NCBI GenBank assembly: GCA_021199655.1
Contig: JAJQHQ010000050.1
Coordinates: 79,707-143,706 of the forward strand
Length of the DNA stretch: 64,000 bases
Direction: 5' to 3'
DNA from: Lachnospiraceae bacterium
GTDB lineage: Bacteria; Bacillota; Clostridia; Lachnospirales; Lachnospiraceae
Below the pieces are notes generated by a model. The model made no database searches. It was not told the DNA's origin and saw nothing but the letters and a program-made list of their open reading frames with translations. A program made the position numbers and the translations under genes. Position 1 is the stretch's first letter, and each line of letters starts with the position of its first letter. This document shows positions 1 to 7,586 of the stretch, piece after piece.

Positions 1-2
1 AC

Positions 3-923
3 GGCGTTTCCTGCGTGACGCGCAAAAACGAGGTGAAGTGGAGCATCACTTACAGTATGCAGGCGCCGATCGTGGATGTCTGCGGCACGACGATGGTGAT
101 CGCGGAGCAGCAGGGTACGCAGGTGTATGTGGTAAATGAGGACGGTTTGCTCGGAAGCTTCACCTGCCTGCTGCCGATTCTGAAGGTACGGGTGTCAAAT
201 CAGGGCGTAGTGGCAGTGGTGCTGCAGGACGATGATGTGACCTGGATCCGCCTGTATGACGCGGAAGGCAACAGCATCGCCAACGATAAGACGACAATCT
301 CGGATTCCGGCTACCCGCTGGACGTGGATCTGTCTCCGAACGGCGAAAAGATGGTCGTCTCTTATCTGGGAATCGACGAGGGTGTGATGACGTCAAACGT
401 GGTGTTTTATGACTTTGGTTCTGACGGGGATTCTGACTCGGATCATGAGATGAGCCGTGAAACCTTTGCCGGGAGCGCGGTGCCGCAGGTGTATTTTGTC
501 GACAATACCACGGCGGTCGCCGTTGCGGACGACGGGTTTGCGGTATTTAACGGAAACGCGCTAAGTAAGACTGCGGAGCAGAGCTTTGATGAGGAAATTG
601 TGAGCTGCTTTTATGATGATGATATGATCGGTTTTCTGTTTTCCGATACGACCGACGAATACAGCTATCGGATGGAGCTGTACAATTATCGCGGGAAGCA
701 GAAAAAATCAGTGGGAGTGGACGCAGATTTTGATGAGATCAAGATAGAAAACGGGCAGATTCTGATGACGACCTCCACGTCCATCAGTGTTTATACAAAG
801 AACGGTGCCCTGCGCTTTTCCTCCGCCTATGAAAAGGAGATCACGGATGTCTTTTACTTTAAGGAATACCGGCGCTATCTGGTGATTACGCAGGACAGCT
901 TCGACCGAATCCGGATCTGCTAA
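3..923 (+). CDS. DUF5711-like protein, 5' end outside window
   Basis: The reading frame is open from base 3, and the GTG at 15 is internal rather than a convincing start: there is no ribosome binding site and coding continues upstream of it. About 306 residues of the C-terminal part are visible. The protein is beta-rich with repeated short strands of the type seen in WD40/PQQ-like propellers (for example VDLSPNGEKMVVSY and DNTTAVAVADDGFAVF), and no catalytic motif stands out. It resembles the DUF5711 family, which normally has one N-terminal membrane anchor and an extracytoplasmic beta-propeller; the anchor would lie outside this window. The next gene encodes a CvpA-like membrane protein on the same strand, a pairing that suits an envelope role. 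Function unknown; the family call is by overall look. Confidence 0.6.
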   Translation, partial: GVSCVTRKNEVKWSITYSMQAPIVDVCGTTMVIAEQQGTQVYVVNEDGLLGSFTCLLPILKVRVSNQGVVAVVLQDDDVTWIRLYDAEGNSIANDKTTISDSGYPLDVDLSPNGEKMVVSYLGIDEGVMTSNVVFYDFGSDGDSDSDHEMSRETFAGSAVPQVYFVDNTTAVAVADDGFAVFNGNALSKTAEQSFDEEIVSCFYDDDMIGFLFSDTTDEYSYRMELYNYRGKQKKSVGVDADFDEIKIENGQILMTTSTSISVYTKNGALRFSSAYEKEITDVFYFKEYRRYLVITQDSFDRIRIC

Positions 924-961
924 TACCGGGAGAATGCCGGATTTCCTGTGAAAACAGACGT

Positions 962-1011
962 TTTCATACAGTACCTCGCAGCAGGTGCGAGGTACTGTCC
1001 TGAGTAGTGAC
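962..1011 (-). repeat. MITE-like hairpin element, decayed copy A
   Basis: Partial copy in inverted orientation of the intergenic element described at 22348-22482. It holds a 13-bp perfect stem (968-980 with 986-998, GTACCTCGCA core) and the outer arm ending GTGAC at 1011. The distal arm is decayed and no flanking duplication is seen. It lies just upstream of the CvpA-like gene. Confidence 0.7.
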
Positions 1012-1043
1012 AGGTCTGTACAGAATGGATAGAGGAGAACATT

Positions 1044-2075
1044 ATGAACATCAATATACTGGAAATTGCTGTGCTTGTGGTGACAGTGCTGCTGATCATC
1101 TCCGGTTTTCGCCGGGGCTTTGTCAGAAAACTGGCATCTATGCTGTCTCTGGTGCTGTCGATCGCGCTGGTGTCAGCGGTGCTGCCCTATGTGACAGACT
1201 TTATTAAGGAAAATACGCCGGTCTACGACTATATCGTTGAACAGTGCGAGAACGTGCTGATCAGCCAGCTTGTCGGCATTTCCACCGGCTCTTCCGGGAT
1301 ATCCGGCTCTTCGGGAAACACAGGGACATTCATCTTGTCCACATCATCTGAAAGCACGAGCGCGAGCGACTATCTGGCCAGTCTGACCCGCGAGGAGGCA
1401 AAGGCACTCATGGAGCAGTATGGCTACGGAGAATATGCTTCTCTGGTGGATTCGCTCTCGGATGAGGAATTTGAAGCGTACAAAGAGCAGTATCTTGGGG
1501 AATACGTCTCGCAGCTGTTTTCGGGAAATTCGGGTTCTGACAGCAGCTCGGGCGAAAGCAGTGATTTGGATACAGGCAGCATTGCGAGCGTGATCAGTTC
1601 GCTGACACTTGACAAAAGCACGCAGAATGAGATCATTGACAGCCTTCCGCTGCCGGAAGTGATCAAAGATATGCTGGTCAATCACAACAATAATGATGGG
1701 TACGAGGCCCTTGACGTTTCAAATTTCCAGGGATATATTGTTGAGTATCTTGCCACACTGATTTTGAATGTCATTTCTTTTATCGTGGCGGTACTTCTTG
1801 TGCACATCGTGCTGCGGCTGCTGATCATGGTGCTGGATATCATCGCGCATTTTCCGGTGATCGGGTTCGTAAATCGTCTGGCGGGAGCAGGACTTGGAAT
1901 TGTGGAAGCGCTGTTTCTGCTGTGGCTGTTTTTCCTGATTCTGACCATCCTGCAGGCGACCAGCGCCGGGGAGACGATGCTTTTGATGGTAGAGGAGAGC
2001 AGCCTGCTTTCCTGGCTGTACGAGTCGAACCTGTTTCTGCGCATTGTGCTGTGGGCGGCGGCGATGTTTGCGTGA
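1044..2075 (+). CDS. CvpA-family membrane protein
   Basis: 343 residues. The start is ATG 1044, preceded by GAGGAG at 7-nt spacing. Hydrophobic segments lie at about residues 5-25 and 28-55, then there is a long Ser/Gly/Asp-rich extracytoplasmic loop (about 80-215), then helices at about 230-262, 268-300 and 322-343. The first two helices with the motif RRGFVRKLASM and the later GFVNRLAGAGLGIVEALF are typical of CvpA (colicin V production) family proteins. CvpA proteins are normally 160-220 residues; the extra length here is the Ser-rich loop. The family is tied to envelope homeostasis, but the biochemical role is not established. Its downstream neighbour is separated by 118 bp with its own ribosome binding site. 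Confidence 0.8.
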   Translation: MNINILEIAVLVVTVLLIISGFRRGFVRKLASMLSLVLSIALVSAVLPYVTDFIKENTPVYDYIVEQCENVLISQLVGISTGSSGISGSSGNTGTFILSTSSESTSASDYLASLTREEAKALMEQYGYGEYASLVDSLSDEEFEAYKEQYLGEYVSQLFSGNSGSDSSSGESSDLDTGSIASVISSLTLDKSTQNEIIDSLPLPEVIKDMLVNHNNNDGYEALDVSNFQGYIVEYLATLILNVISFIVAVLLVHIVLRLLIMVLDIIAHFPVIGFVNRLAGAGLGIVEALFLLWLFFLILTILQATSAGETMLLMVEESSLLSWLYESNLFLRIVLWAAAMFA

Positions 2076-2193
2076 TGCATTAATGAGAGGATGCCGCCCG
2101 GCGAGGACAAACATATGTTGTTTACAAATAGAAATGGTACAAAAGGAAATAGCGAATATTGTTTTTTATAAAATGTAACGAGGGGATGAACAC

Positions 2194-3291
2194 ATGAAGA
2201 AAATGAATCTTGCAATTTTAGGAGCAGGCAGAATCGCGACAACGATGGCGGAAACGGTATCACGGATGGATGAGGTGAATCTGTACGCGATCGCGGCCCG
2301 CGATGGTGAGCGTGCAAAGGCGTTTGCCGAAAAATATGGTGCGGATAAGTCTTATGGAAGCTATGAGGAAATGCTGTGCGACGATCAGGTGGAGCTGGTC
2401 TATATCGCAACGCCGCATTCGCATCACTGCGAACACGCGAAGCTGTGTATCCATCATGGAAAGCCGGTATTGTGTGAGAAAGCGTTCACACAGAACGCGG
2501 CTCAGGCGCGGGAAGTGCTGGAGCTGGCGCAAGAGAAGAAGGTCTTTATCACCGAGGCAATGTGGACACGCTATACACCGCAGTCGAGGAAAGTAAGAGA
2601 GCTGCTGTTTGGGGAAAATTCCTTTAGCTGGGATCCAACGGTGTCTGGGCAGTCTGTTCTGAATCCTTCTGTATCGGCAGGCGCTGCTGCTGTAGGAAGC
2701 TGCGGGAAAAACAAAAACGTGGTGGCTGGGGAAAACCGTCCGGGCGGCGGCCGCATCGGCAAGATCGTTGGTCTGACCGCGAATCTGGGCTATTCTCTTT
2801 TGGATAAAGAACGTATGGTACGTCCGGATCTGGCCGGCGGGGCGCTGCTCGACCTTGGCGTTTATACGCTGAATTTTGCGACCTGGGTGCTGGGCGACGA
2901 CATTCAGAGCCTTTCGACTTCGATGGTGCTTCACGAGACGGGTGTGGACAAGTCCGAGTTTGTCAATCTCGTATATCCGAACGGAACGATCGCAGGACTG
3001 TTCAACACGATGGAAGCAGTCTCAGACCGCCGCGGGATCATTTTTGGGACGGAAGGCCGTATAGAGGTGGAAAATACCAACAATTTTGAAGAAATCCGCA
3101 TTTACAACAATGAATATGAACTGGTAGAGACGATTCCACAGCCAGAGCAGATCACAGGCTACGAATACGAAGTGCTTGCCTGCAAGCGTGCGATCGAGGC
3201 GGGAAAGCTGGAGTGTGAGGAAATGCCGCACGCGCATACGATCCGCGTGATGGAGATGCTGGATGAGATTCGAAGCAGGTGGGAAAAATGA
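2194..3291 (+). CDS. Gfo/Idh/MocA family oxidoreductase
   Basis: 365 residues. The start is ATG 2194 after GAGGGG. The N-terminal Rossmann fold opens with AILGAGRIATTMAE (residues 8-21), and VLCEKAF (Lys96) is the family's EKP-type catalytic lysine with Ala in place of Pro. The GGALLDLGVYTLNFA segment of the C-terminal alpha/beta domain is clear. The family carries out NAD(P)-dependent oxidation or reduction of sugars, inositols or their derivatives; the substrate here cannot be read. Odd: about 40 residues rich in Ser/Gly/Ala/Asn (near residues 146-187) sit between RELLF and GRIGKIVGLTANLGYS, where relatives have only a few residues. The TGA stop overlaps the start of the next gene (ATGA), so the two are probably co-translated. 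Confidence 0.88.
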   Translation: MKKMNLAILGAGRIATTMAETVSRMDEVNLYAIAARDGERAKAFAEKYGADKSYGSYEEMLCDDQVELVYIATPHSHHCEHAKLCIHHGKPVLCEKAFTQNAAQAREVLELAQEKKVFITEAMWTRYTPQSRKVRELLFGENSFSWDPTVSGQSVLNPSVSAGAAAVGSCGKNKNVVAGENRPGGGRIGKIVGLTANLGYSLLDKERMVRPDLAGGALLDLGVYTLNFATWVLGDDIQSLSTSMVLHETGVDKSEFVNLVYPNGTIAGLFNTMEAVSDRRGIIFGTEGRIEVENTNNFEEIRIYNNEYELVETIPQPEQITGYEYEVLACKRAIEAGKLECEEMPHAHTIRVMEMLDEIRSRWEK

Positions 3292-5246
3292 TGCGTTCAC
3301 AGGCGGAACTTAGAAGACAGTTAAGAGAAATAGACTACAAAGGATATAAGGCGTACAAGGTGCTGGAGGGCGAATACGATTTCGGCGCCTACCGCCTTGC
3401 GATTGACCATGTGCAGGGAGATCCGTTCGCGACGCCGTCGCGGGTGCGGATCATCTATCATAATCGGGGTAATATCGCGCCGCAGTATTTTGAAAGCCGC
3501 CACCGCCGGATCGCCGTGGAGGATTATTTGCTGCGGCGGCTGCACCGGAATCTGCGTGCGGAATCGACGTCACGCCCGGCATTTTGGCAGGACACAGAAG
3601 CCTTTTCGGCACGATCCGGACGACAGGGCGGAAGACCGGAATCCGGTCAGAACTACAGAGGAAACCGTGAAAGCAGAGATGACAGAGGCAGAAGAGACGA
3701 GCAGGTGCGGGACTATAGTGAAAATAGTGGCCGCGCGGGGCGGGGCTCGGGAAAGAGCGGCCTCGTCACGGCCTGTCGCGCAGGGCAGGAAATTCTGGAG
3801 CGTACTGCAATGTGTCTTTCTGTGAACGAAATAGAGGCGCGGATCGAGGTTGGATTTCCGGCATTCGGGCGCACGATTGCGGCGGGCGAGCTGGAGAAGA
3901 TCCTGTTTGATTTCCTGCCCGAGGCTGCGGAGAAAACGTTTCACCTGAATCCGCAGATGAAGCGGGAGCTTGACGCAGTCGTAGAGCTGGCGGACGACCA
4001 GCAGTACATACGGGATGCGCTGGACGGTTTGGGGCTGGTAGCTTTTGTAGCAGACGGTTCGGTACTGCCGCGGGAGAGCGGCGTGTCGCAGCGGCCGATG
4101 AAAAACTCAGTAAAATTCGAAAGCCCGGAATCTCTGGCGGTGACGCTGAAATTGCCGCATCGCGGAAGCGTGCGCGGCATGGGGATCAGAAAGGGTGTCA
4201 CGGTGATCGCGGGCGGCGGATTTCACGGAAAATCGACTCTTTTGAAAGCGCTGGAACGCGGCGTATACAACCATATTGCCGGGGATGGCAGGGAATTGGT
4301 CATCACGGATCAGAGTGCGTTCAAGCTTCGCGCAGAAGAGGGGCGCTGCATTCATGAGACGGATATCTCTATGTTTATCAATAACCTGCCAACCAGAGCA
4401 GACACGACCCGGTTTTCCACGGAAAACGCGAGCGGCAGCACATCCCAGGCGGCGAACACGGTCGAAGCGCTGGCTGCGGACAGCCGTTTGCTTTTGATTG
4501 ATGAGGATACTTCGGCGACCAATTTTATGGTGCGTGATGAGCGCATGGCGCAGCTTGTCTCCGATGAAAAGGAACCGATCAAACCGTTCATCCGCAGCAT
4601 TCGCAGTCTGTATGAAGACCTTGGCGTATCGACGATTCTGGTCGTAGGCAGCTCCGGCGATTATCTGACGGTGGCGGACACCGTGCTGCAGATGGACTGC
4701 TATGTGGCAAAAGATGTCACGGCACGCGCAAAGGAGATCTGTGAGCAGCAATATGAGGGCGTGCGTGATGGAATGGCACAGGATGTCAGCGGGCAGCCGG
4801 ACAAAGAAACCATGCCGGGGACAGCGAACGTGAAGCGGCAGGAGAATTCGACGAAAAATCTGCCTGAAATGGGAGTGAAGAGCCGGGAAGCAGCAGCGCA
4901 ACGTACCGCCTGGCTGAAAAAGCCGGTTCGCGCAAAACAGATTGAAAAGGCACGCACCCACGGATGGGATACTTTAAGTCTGGACAAGACAGAGATTGAC
5001 CTGCGTTATCTGGAACAGGTCGTTGACGAAAGCCAGACGGCTGCGCTGGCTTATCTGATGCAGTATATTCTGGGCCGTATGGCAGACGGCAAAAAGACCG
5101 CCGCCGCTCTGGCGGAGGAAGCGGCGAGGAAAATCGAGAAAGACGGAATCCTGTCTGTCACTCCGAAAAATTACGGGGCGGGCGCTGCCGCAGCAGTGAG
5201 ACGGCAGGAAATCCTGGCATGTCTGGCCAGATATCGGATGCTGTAG
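3288..5246 (+). CDS. ABC-class P-loop ATPase (DUF2791/PF09818 type)
   Basis: About 652 residues. I place the start at ATG 3288, in the ATGA overlap with the upstream stop; GTG 3279 and ATG 3291 are possible. The Walker A-like segment GGGFHGKSTLLKALE (about residues 306-320) and Walker B LLLIDEDTSATNFMVRD mark the predicted soluble ATPases of the ABC class, which have no membrane partner and no established function. The N-terminal domain (EIDYKGYKAYKVLEGEY, HRRIAVEDYLLRRLHR) matches that family. Odd: an Arg/Ser/Gly/Asp-rich insertion (about residues 88-160, several RGR and RDD runs) sits before GKSGLVTACRAGQEILERT, and a second low-complexity insertion follows AKEICEQQYEG near residues 485-540. 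Both keep the frame. It appears co-transcribed with the oxidoreductase. Confidence 0.82.
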   Translation: MMRSQAELRRQLREIDYKGYKAYKVLEGEYDFGAYRLAIDHVQGDPFATPSRVRIIYHNRGNIAPQYFESRHRRIAVEDYLLRRLHRNLRAESTSRPAFWQDTEAFSARSGRQGGRPESGQNYRGNRESRDDRGRRDEQVRDYSENSGRAGRGSGKSGLVTACRAGQEILERTAMCLSVNEIEARIEVGFPAFGRTIAAGELEKILFDFLPEAAEKTFHLNPQMKRELDAVVELADDQQYIRDALDGLGLVAFVADGSVLPRESGVSQRPMKNSVKFESPESLAVTLKLPHRGSVRGMGIRKGVTVIAGGGFHGKSTLLKALERGVYNHIAGDGRELVITDQSAFKLRAEEGRCIHETDISMFINNLPTRADTTRFSTENASGSTSQAANTVEALAADSRLLLIDEDTSATNFMVRDERMAQLVSDEKEPIKPFIRSIRSLYEDLGVSTILVVGSSGDYLTVADTVLQMDCYVAKDVTARAKEICEQQYEGVRDGMAQDVSGQPDKETMPGTANVKRQENSTKNLPEMGVKSREAAAQRTAWLKKPVRAKQIEKARTHGWDTLSLDKTEIDLRYLEQVVDESQTAALAYLMQYILGRMADGKKTAAALAEEAARKIEKDGILSVTPKNYGAGAAAAVRRQEILACLARYRML

Positions 5247-5273
5247 GGGAGAAGAGAGCTCCCCCTTTCCGAT

Positions 5274-6626
5274 TTACAGGCAACCTGTCATGTAGAAAGG
5301 AATGTAGAGAATGTTGTTTTCATATTTTAGATCTTTTGTATAGATGATATATCTGTCCTGCATCTTTATCGGATATTTTTTTGCCAGCGCATCAAAGGAC
5401 TTATGTGTTCTGTAACCGGAGGATTTCACCTCAATGGGACAGATCTTTCGGTTTTTCACAAGCAGGAAATCGATCTTGTATTTTTTTTCTGGTTCCGTTT
5501 CATCTTCCTGATACCGGAATTCATGGAAAAATAAATCATATCCTTTCGCGCGCAGCATCTGTGCGGTCATGTTTTCCATAATCATCCCCTGGTTGATGCC
5601 AAGACGGTCAAAAATAAGGGATTTATAGATATCCTCGTCTGTCTGACCGCCCGATTTCATAATCTGCGATACCAGAAGGCCCGTATCGCCCATGTATAGT
5701 TTAAAATTGCTTCGATCAGCGAAAGCCTCCATTGCAATCTCTGGCTCGGTTATGTTAATACACTCATTGCCGATCATGGATTCTGAAATGAAATGAACCG
5801 CATCCACATAGTTTTTATAACGGGCATTTTTATCGATCTTAGTGAATTTAAAATGCGAATTATGGTTTTGGAGCTGCTCCGGGATAGTCTGAAAGACGAC
5901 CGAGGCTTTTTCACGGTTTTCACTGTCATATTTTTTTAAATCTTCTCTGTATAAGTCAAGAATCGTTCTTTTTATGAAATCAATCTGGGTGTAAGTGCCC
6001 CCGGAGACAAACGCATCGACCGCCTGCGGCATGCCGCCCACCGCCATATATGTGCGGAATCGCTTCATAATTTCCCTGTGAATGCCGTCGCCGAGAGGCT
6101 TGCGATTTTGGAATGCCGCATCAATCGCAGGAAAAGTAACCGTATCATTATTTGCCCATAAAAACTCTTCGAAATCCATGGGAAACATTTTTATACGGTA
6201 TTCTTCTGATGGGATCAGAATATCTTTGACATTCTGGCGGATGGAGATCAGCGACCCGGTTTCAATATAATCATACCTTCCATCAGCAACCAGATATTTG
6301 ATCGCCTGTCTGGCAGGAGGAAAGAGTTGTACTTCGTCGAAAATAATAACTGCTTTCCGCCTGGGAAGTTCTTTTTTCTTCAGTAAAAACAGGTTCCGAA
6401 AAAAAGCATCCAGATCCTGAAGGTTTTCCTCGAAATTACGTTTGATGTCCTTGCTTTCATTTGCGAAATCCAGTATGAGATAATCTTCATATTGGGTTTT
6501 GGCAAATTCTTCTACGATTGTGCTTTTTCCGATACGTCTGGCGCCTTCAAGCATAACTGCGGATTTACCATTGGAGAGTTGTTTCCATTCTTCTAATTTT
6601 CTGTATACTTTTCGCTTAAACAGCAT
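5274..6626 (-). CDS. AAA ATPase with DUF4143 domain
   Basis: 450 residues. The start is ATG at 6626 with GGGAGG upstream. The N-terminal AAA_14 domain has Walker A EGARRIGKSTIVEEF (residues 29-43) and Walker B VIIFDEVQLFPPAR (about 103-116). The C-terminal DUF4143 region ends in a PD-(D/E)XK-like motif: KIDFLLVKNRKICPIEVKSS. These stand-alone ATPases are common in gut Clostridia; their role is unknown, although defence or DNA-related functions have been proposed for relatives. The base composition is more AT-rich than that of the neighbours, suggesting acquisition. It is convergent with the upstream gene and divergent from the GntR regulator; its promoter holds the same 12-bp core as the regulator's operator. 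Confidence 0.88.
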   Translation of the reverse strand: MLFKRKVYRKLEEWKQLSNGKSAVMLEGARRIGKSTIVEEFAKTQYEDYLILDFANESKDIKRNFEENLQDLDAFFRNLFLLKKKELPRRKAVIIFDEVQLFPPARQAIKYLVADGRYDYIETGSLISIRQNVKDILIPSEEYRIKMFPMDFEEFLWANNDTVTFPAIDAAFQNRKPLGDGIHREIMKRFRTYMAVGGMPQAVDAFVSGGTYTQIDFIKRTILDLYREDLKKYDSENREKASVVFQTIPEQLQNHNSHFKFTKIDKNARYKNYVDAVHFISESMIGNECINITEPEIAMEAFADRSNFKLYMGDTGLLVSQIMKSGGQTDEDIYKSLIFDRLGINQGMIMENMTAQMLRAKGYDLFFHEFRYQEDETEPEKKYKIDFLLVKNRKICPIEVKSSGYRTHKSFDALAKKYPIKMQDRYIIYTKDLKYENNILYIPFYMTGCL

Positions 6627-6658
6627 AAAATACCTCCCTGCCTCAGACGTTACCTCAT

Positions 6659-6701
6659 TTACTTGTGTAAGTAGTATACCCCTTTTTCACGAAAATCACA
6701 A
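6659..6701 (-). promoter_or_regulatory. Promoter with operator core for the DUF4143 ATPase
   Basis: On the minus strand, TTGTGA (6696-6701) and TATACT (6673-6678) are separated by 17 bp. The palindrome TTACACAAGTAA (6659-6670) lies directly downstream of the -10 box. The same 12-bp core is found in the regulator's own operator at 6849-6872, so the GntR protein may repress both promoters. Confidence 0.6.
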
Positions 6702-6822
6702 TTGTTTATTTCGCATATTTCCCGAAAAATGAAAATGTTTTTACTGTAACAACCACGAAAATAAAAAATGTTTTTACGCATATAATCCCGAAAATTAAAA
6801 AAGTTCCTGGTGCAAAAACTTC
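6691..6822. repeat. Four 33-bp tandem repeats
   Basis: Imperfect AT-rich direct repeats start at 6691, 6724, 6757 and 6790, an exact 33-bp period. Each opens with GAAAAT or GAAAAAT; the middle two share ATGTTTTTAC at the same offset. The array fills the space between the divergent promoters of the ATPase and GntR genes. Phased A-tracts at about three helical turns suggest intrinsically bent DNA or repeated protein sites. The minus strand reads as 11-residue repeats with a conserved FR pair, but no start or ribosome binding site supports translation. Confidence 0.8.
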
Positions 6823-6872
6823 TTGACAGAATATACATTTGGTGATATGGTTCATTACACAAGTAATGAACC
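6823..6872 (+). promoter_or_regulatory. Promoter and perfect operator palindrome of the GntR/ABC operon
   Basis: TTGACA (6823-6828) and TATGGT (6846-6851) are 17 bp apart. A perfect inverted repeat with 10-bp arms (GGTTCATTAC and GTAATGAACC, 4-bp spacer, 6849-6872) overlaps the -10 box and the start point. This is the usual position for autorepression by a YtrA-type GntR regulator, whose gene starts 84 bp further on. Confidence 0.75.
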
Positions 6873-6900
6873 AACGAACATATATTGGCGTATGAAAATA

Positions 6901-6936
6901 CCCCGTCCATATAAATGCGCTGCGCGCAGGACGGGG
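6901..6936 (+). repeat. Leader hairpin, palindromic repeat also found inside the ABC gene
   Basis: Hairpin with CCCCGTCC/GGACGGGG arms and an inner ATGCGC/GCGCA stem, in the transcript leader between the operator and the GntR start. A close copy lies within the downstream ABC ATPase gene at about 8679-8705. Confidence 0.65.
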
Positions 6937-6956
6937 CTATGAAAGGAAGTGGGTAA

Positions 6957-7364
6957 ATGAATGAGATCCTTTCACAGGAAAAATCCATTTACATTCAGAT
7001 TAAAGAAATGATAGAAAACGACATCCTGCGGGATATTCTTTTGGAGGAAGAGCGAGTGCCGAGTACGAATGAGCTGGCGAAAGCTTATTCGATCAATCCG
7101 GCTACTGCAGCGAAAGGTGTAAACCTGCTCGTAGATGAAGACATCCTTTACAAAAAGAGGGGAATCGGGATGTTCGTCCGGACAGGGGCAAAAAAGAAAA
7201 TCGTGGAGAAGCGGAAGAAAAACTTCTATGATGACTATGTAAAACGCCTGATGGCGGAGGCAGCCAGCCTTGGCATCACCAGAGAAGAACTGATCATGAT
7301 GATACAGGAAGACGGCGCCGAGGGAAATCCTTATGCGAAAGAGAATAATAAAGCAGCGGGATAA
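6957..7364 (+). CDS. GntR-family (YtrA-type) transcriptional regulator
   Basis: 135 residues. The start is ATG 6957 after GGAAGTGG. The winged helix-turn-helix spans about residues 8-75 (SIYIQIKEMIENDIL, then EERVPSTNELAKAYSINPATAAKGVNLL), typical of GntR proteins. The short C-terminal part (ARRGAKKKI-type basic stretch and two helices) shows the YtrA subfamily, which lacks a large ligand domain and usually controls an adjacent ABC transporter. Its gene heads such an operon. A perfect palindrome overlaps its own promoter. The TAA stop (7362-7364) is supplied by the left end of an inserted MITE-like element, so the original C-terminus may have differed. Confidence 0.9.
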   Translation: MNEILSQEKSIYIQIKEMIENDILRDILLEEERVPSTNELAKAYSINPATAAKGVNLLVDEDILYKKRGIGMFVRTGAKKKIVEKRKKNFYDDYVKRLMAEAASLGITREELIMMIQEDGAEGNPYAKENNKAAG

Positions 7365-7556
7365 TTATTCAGGACAGTACCTCGCACTTGCTGCGAGGTG
7401 CGTATGAAACGTAAATATTGCAAGGGAAAATCCCATCGCGGCGCTGAACGTCCAGTGGACGTTCGCTTAGCGCCGACCGAAGCGGCAGCGGAGACGCGAT
7501 TTTAAATGGATTTTCCCTGCGTAACTGTGAAGGTACTGAACAGTTACGCAGCGGGA
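7353..7556. mobile_element. MITE-like element copy B with 9-bp target duplication
   Basis: The element (7362-7547) is flanked by perfect direct repeats GCAGCGGGA at 7353-7361 and 7548-7556. It contains the GTACCTCGCA-type stem, an outer stem GGGAAAATCCCATCGCG with its complement, and terminal CAGTTAC. The central loop holds a second repeat (7440-7494). It separates the GntR gene from the ABC ATPase gene and contributes the GntR stop codon. Confidence 0.8.
7440..7494 (+). repeat. Covarying hairpin repeat, copy 1 (nested)
   Basis: Stems GGCGCT/AGCGCC and GAACGTCC/GGACGTTC around AGT, with tail GACCGAAGCGG. It is nested in the loop of MITE copy B. Two other copies at 28691-28743 and 28791-28838 keep the stems with different bases. 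Confidence 0.7.
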
Positions 7557-7586
7557 TAAAGATGGGGATATGGAGGAGAAAAAGGT

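Noticed and set aside
1344..1685. Long minus-strand frames opposite the CvpA-like gene
   Set aside because: Mirror of the Ser-rich coding strand; no ribosome binding site and no family motif.
6691..6822. CRISPR array
   Set aside because: Units follow each other without distinct spacers, diverge from one another, and no cas genes are near.
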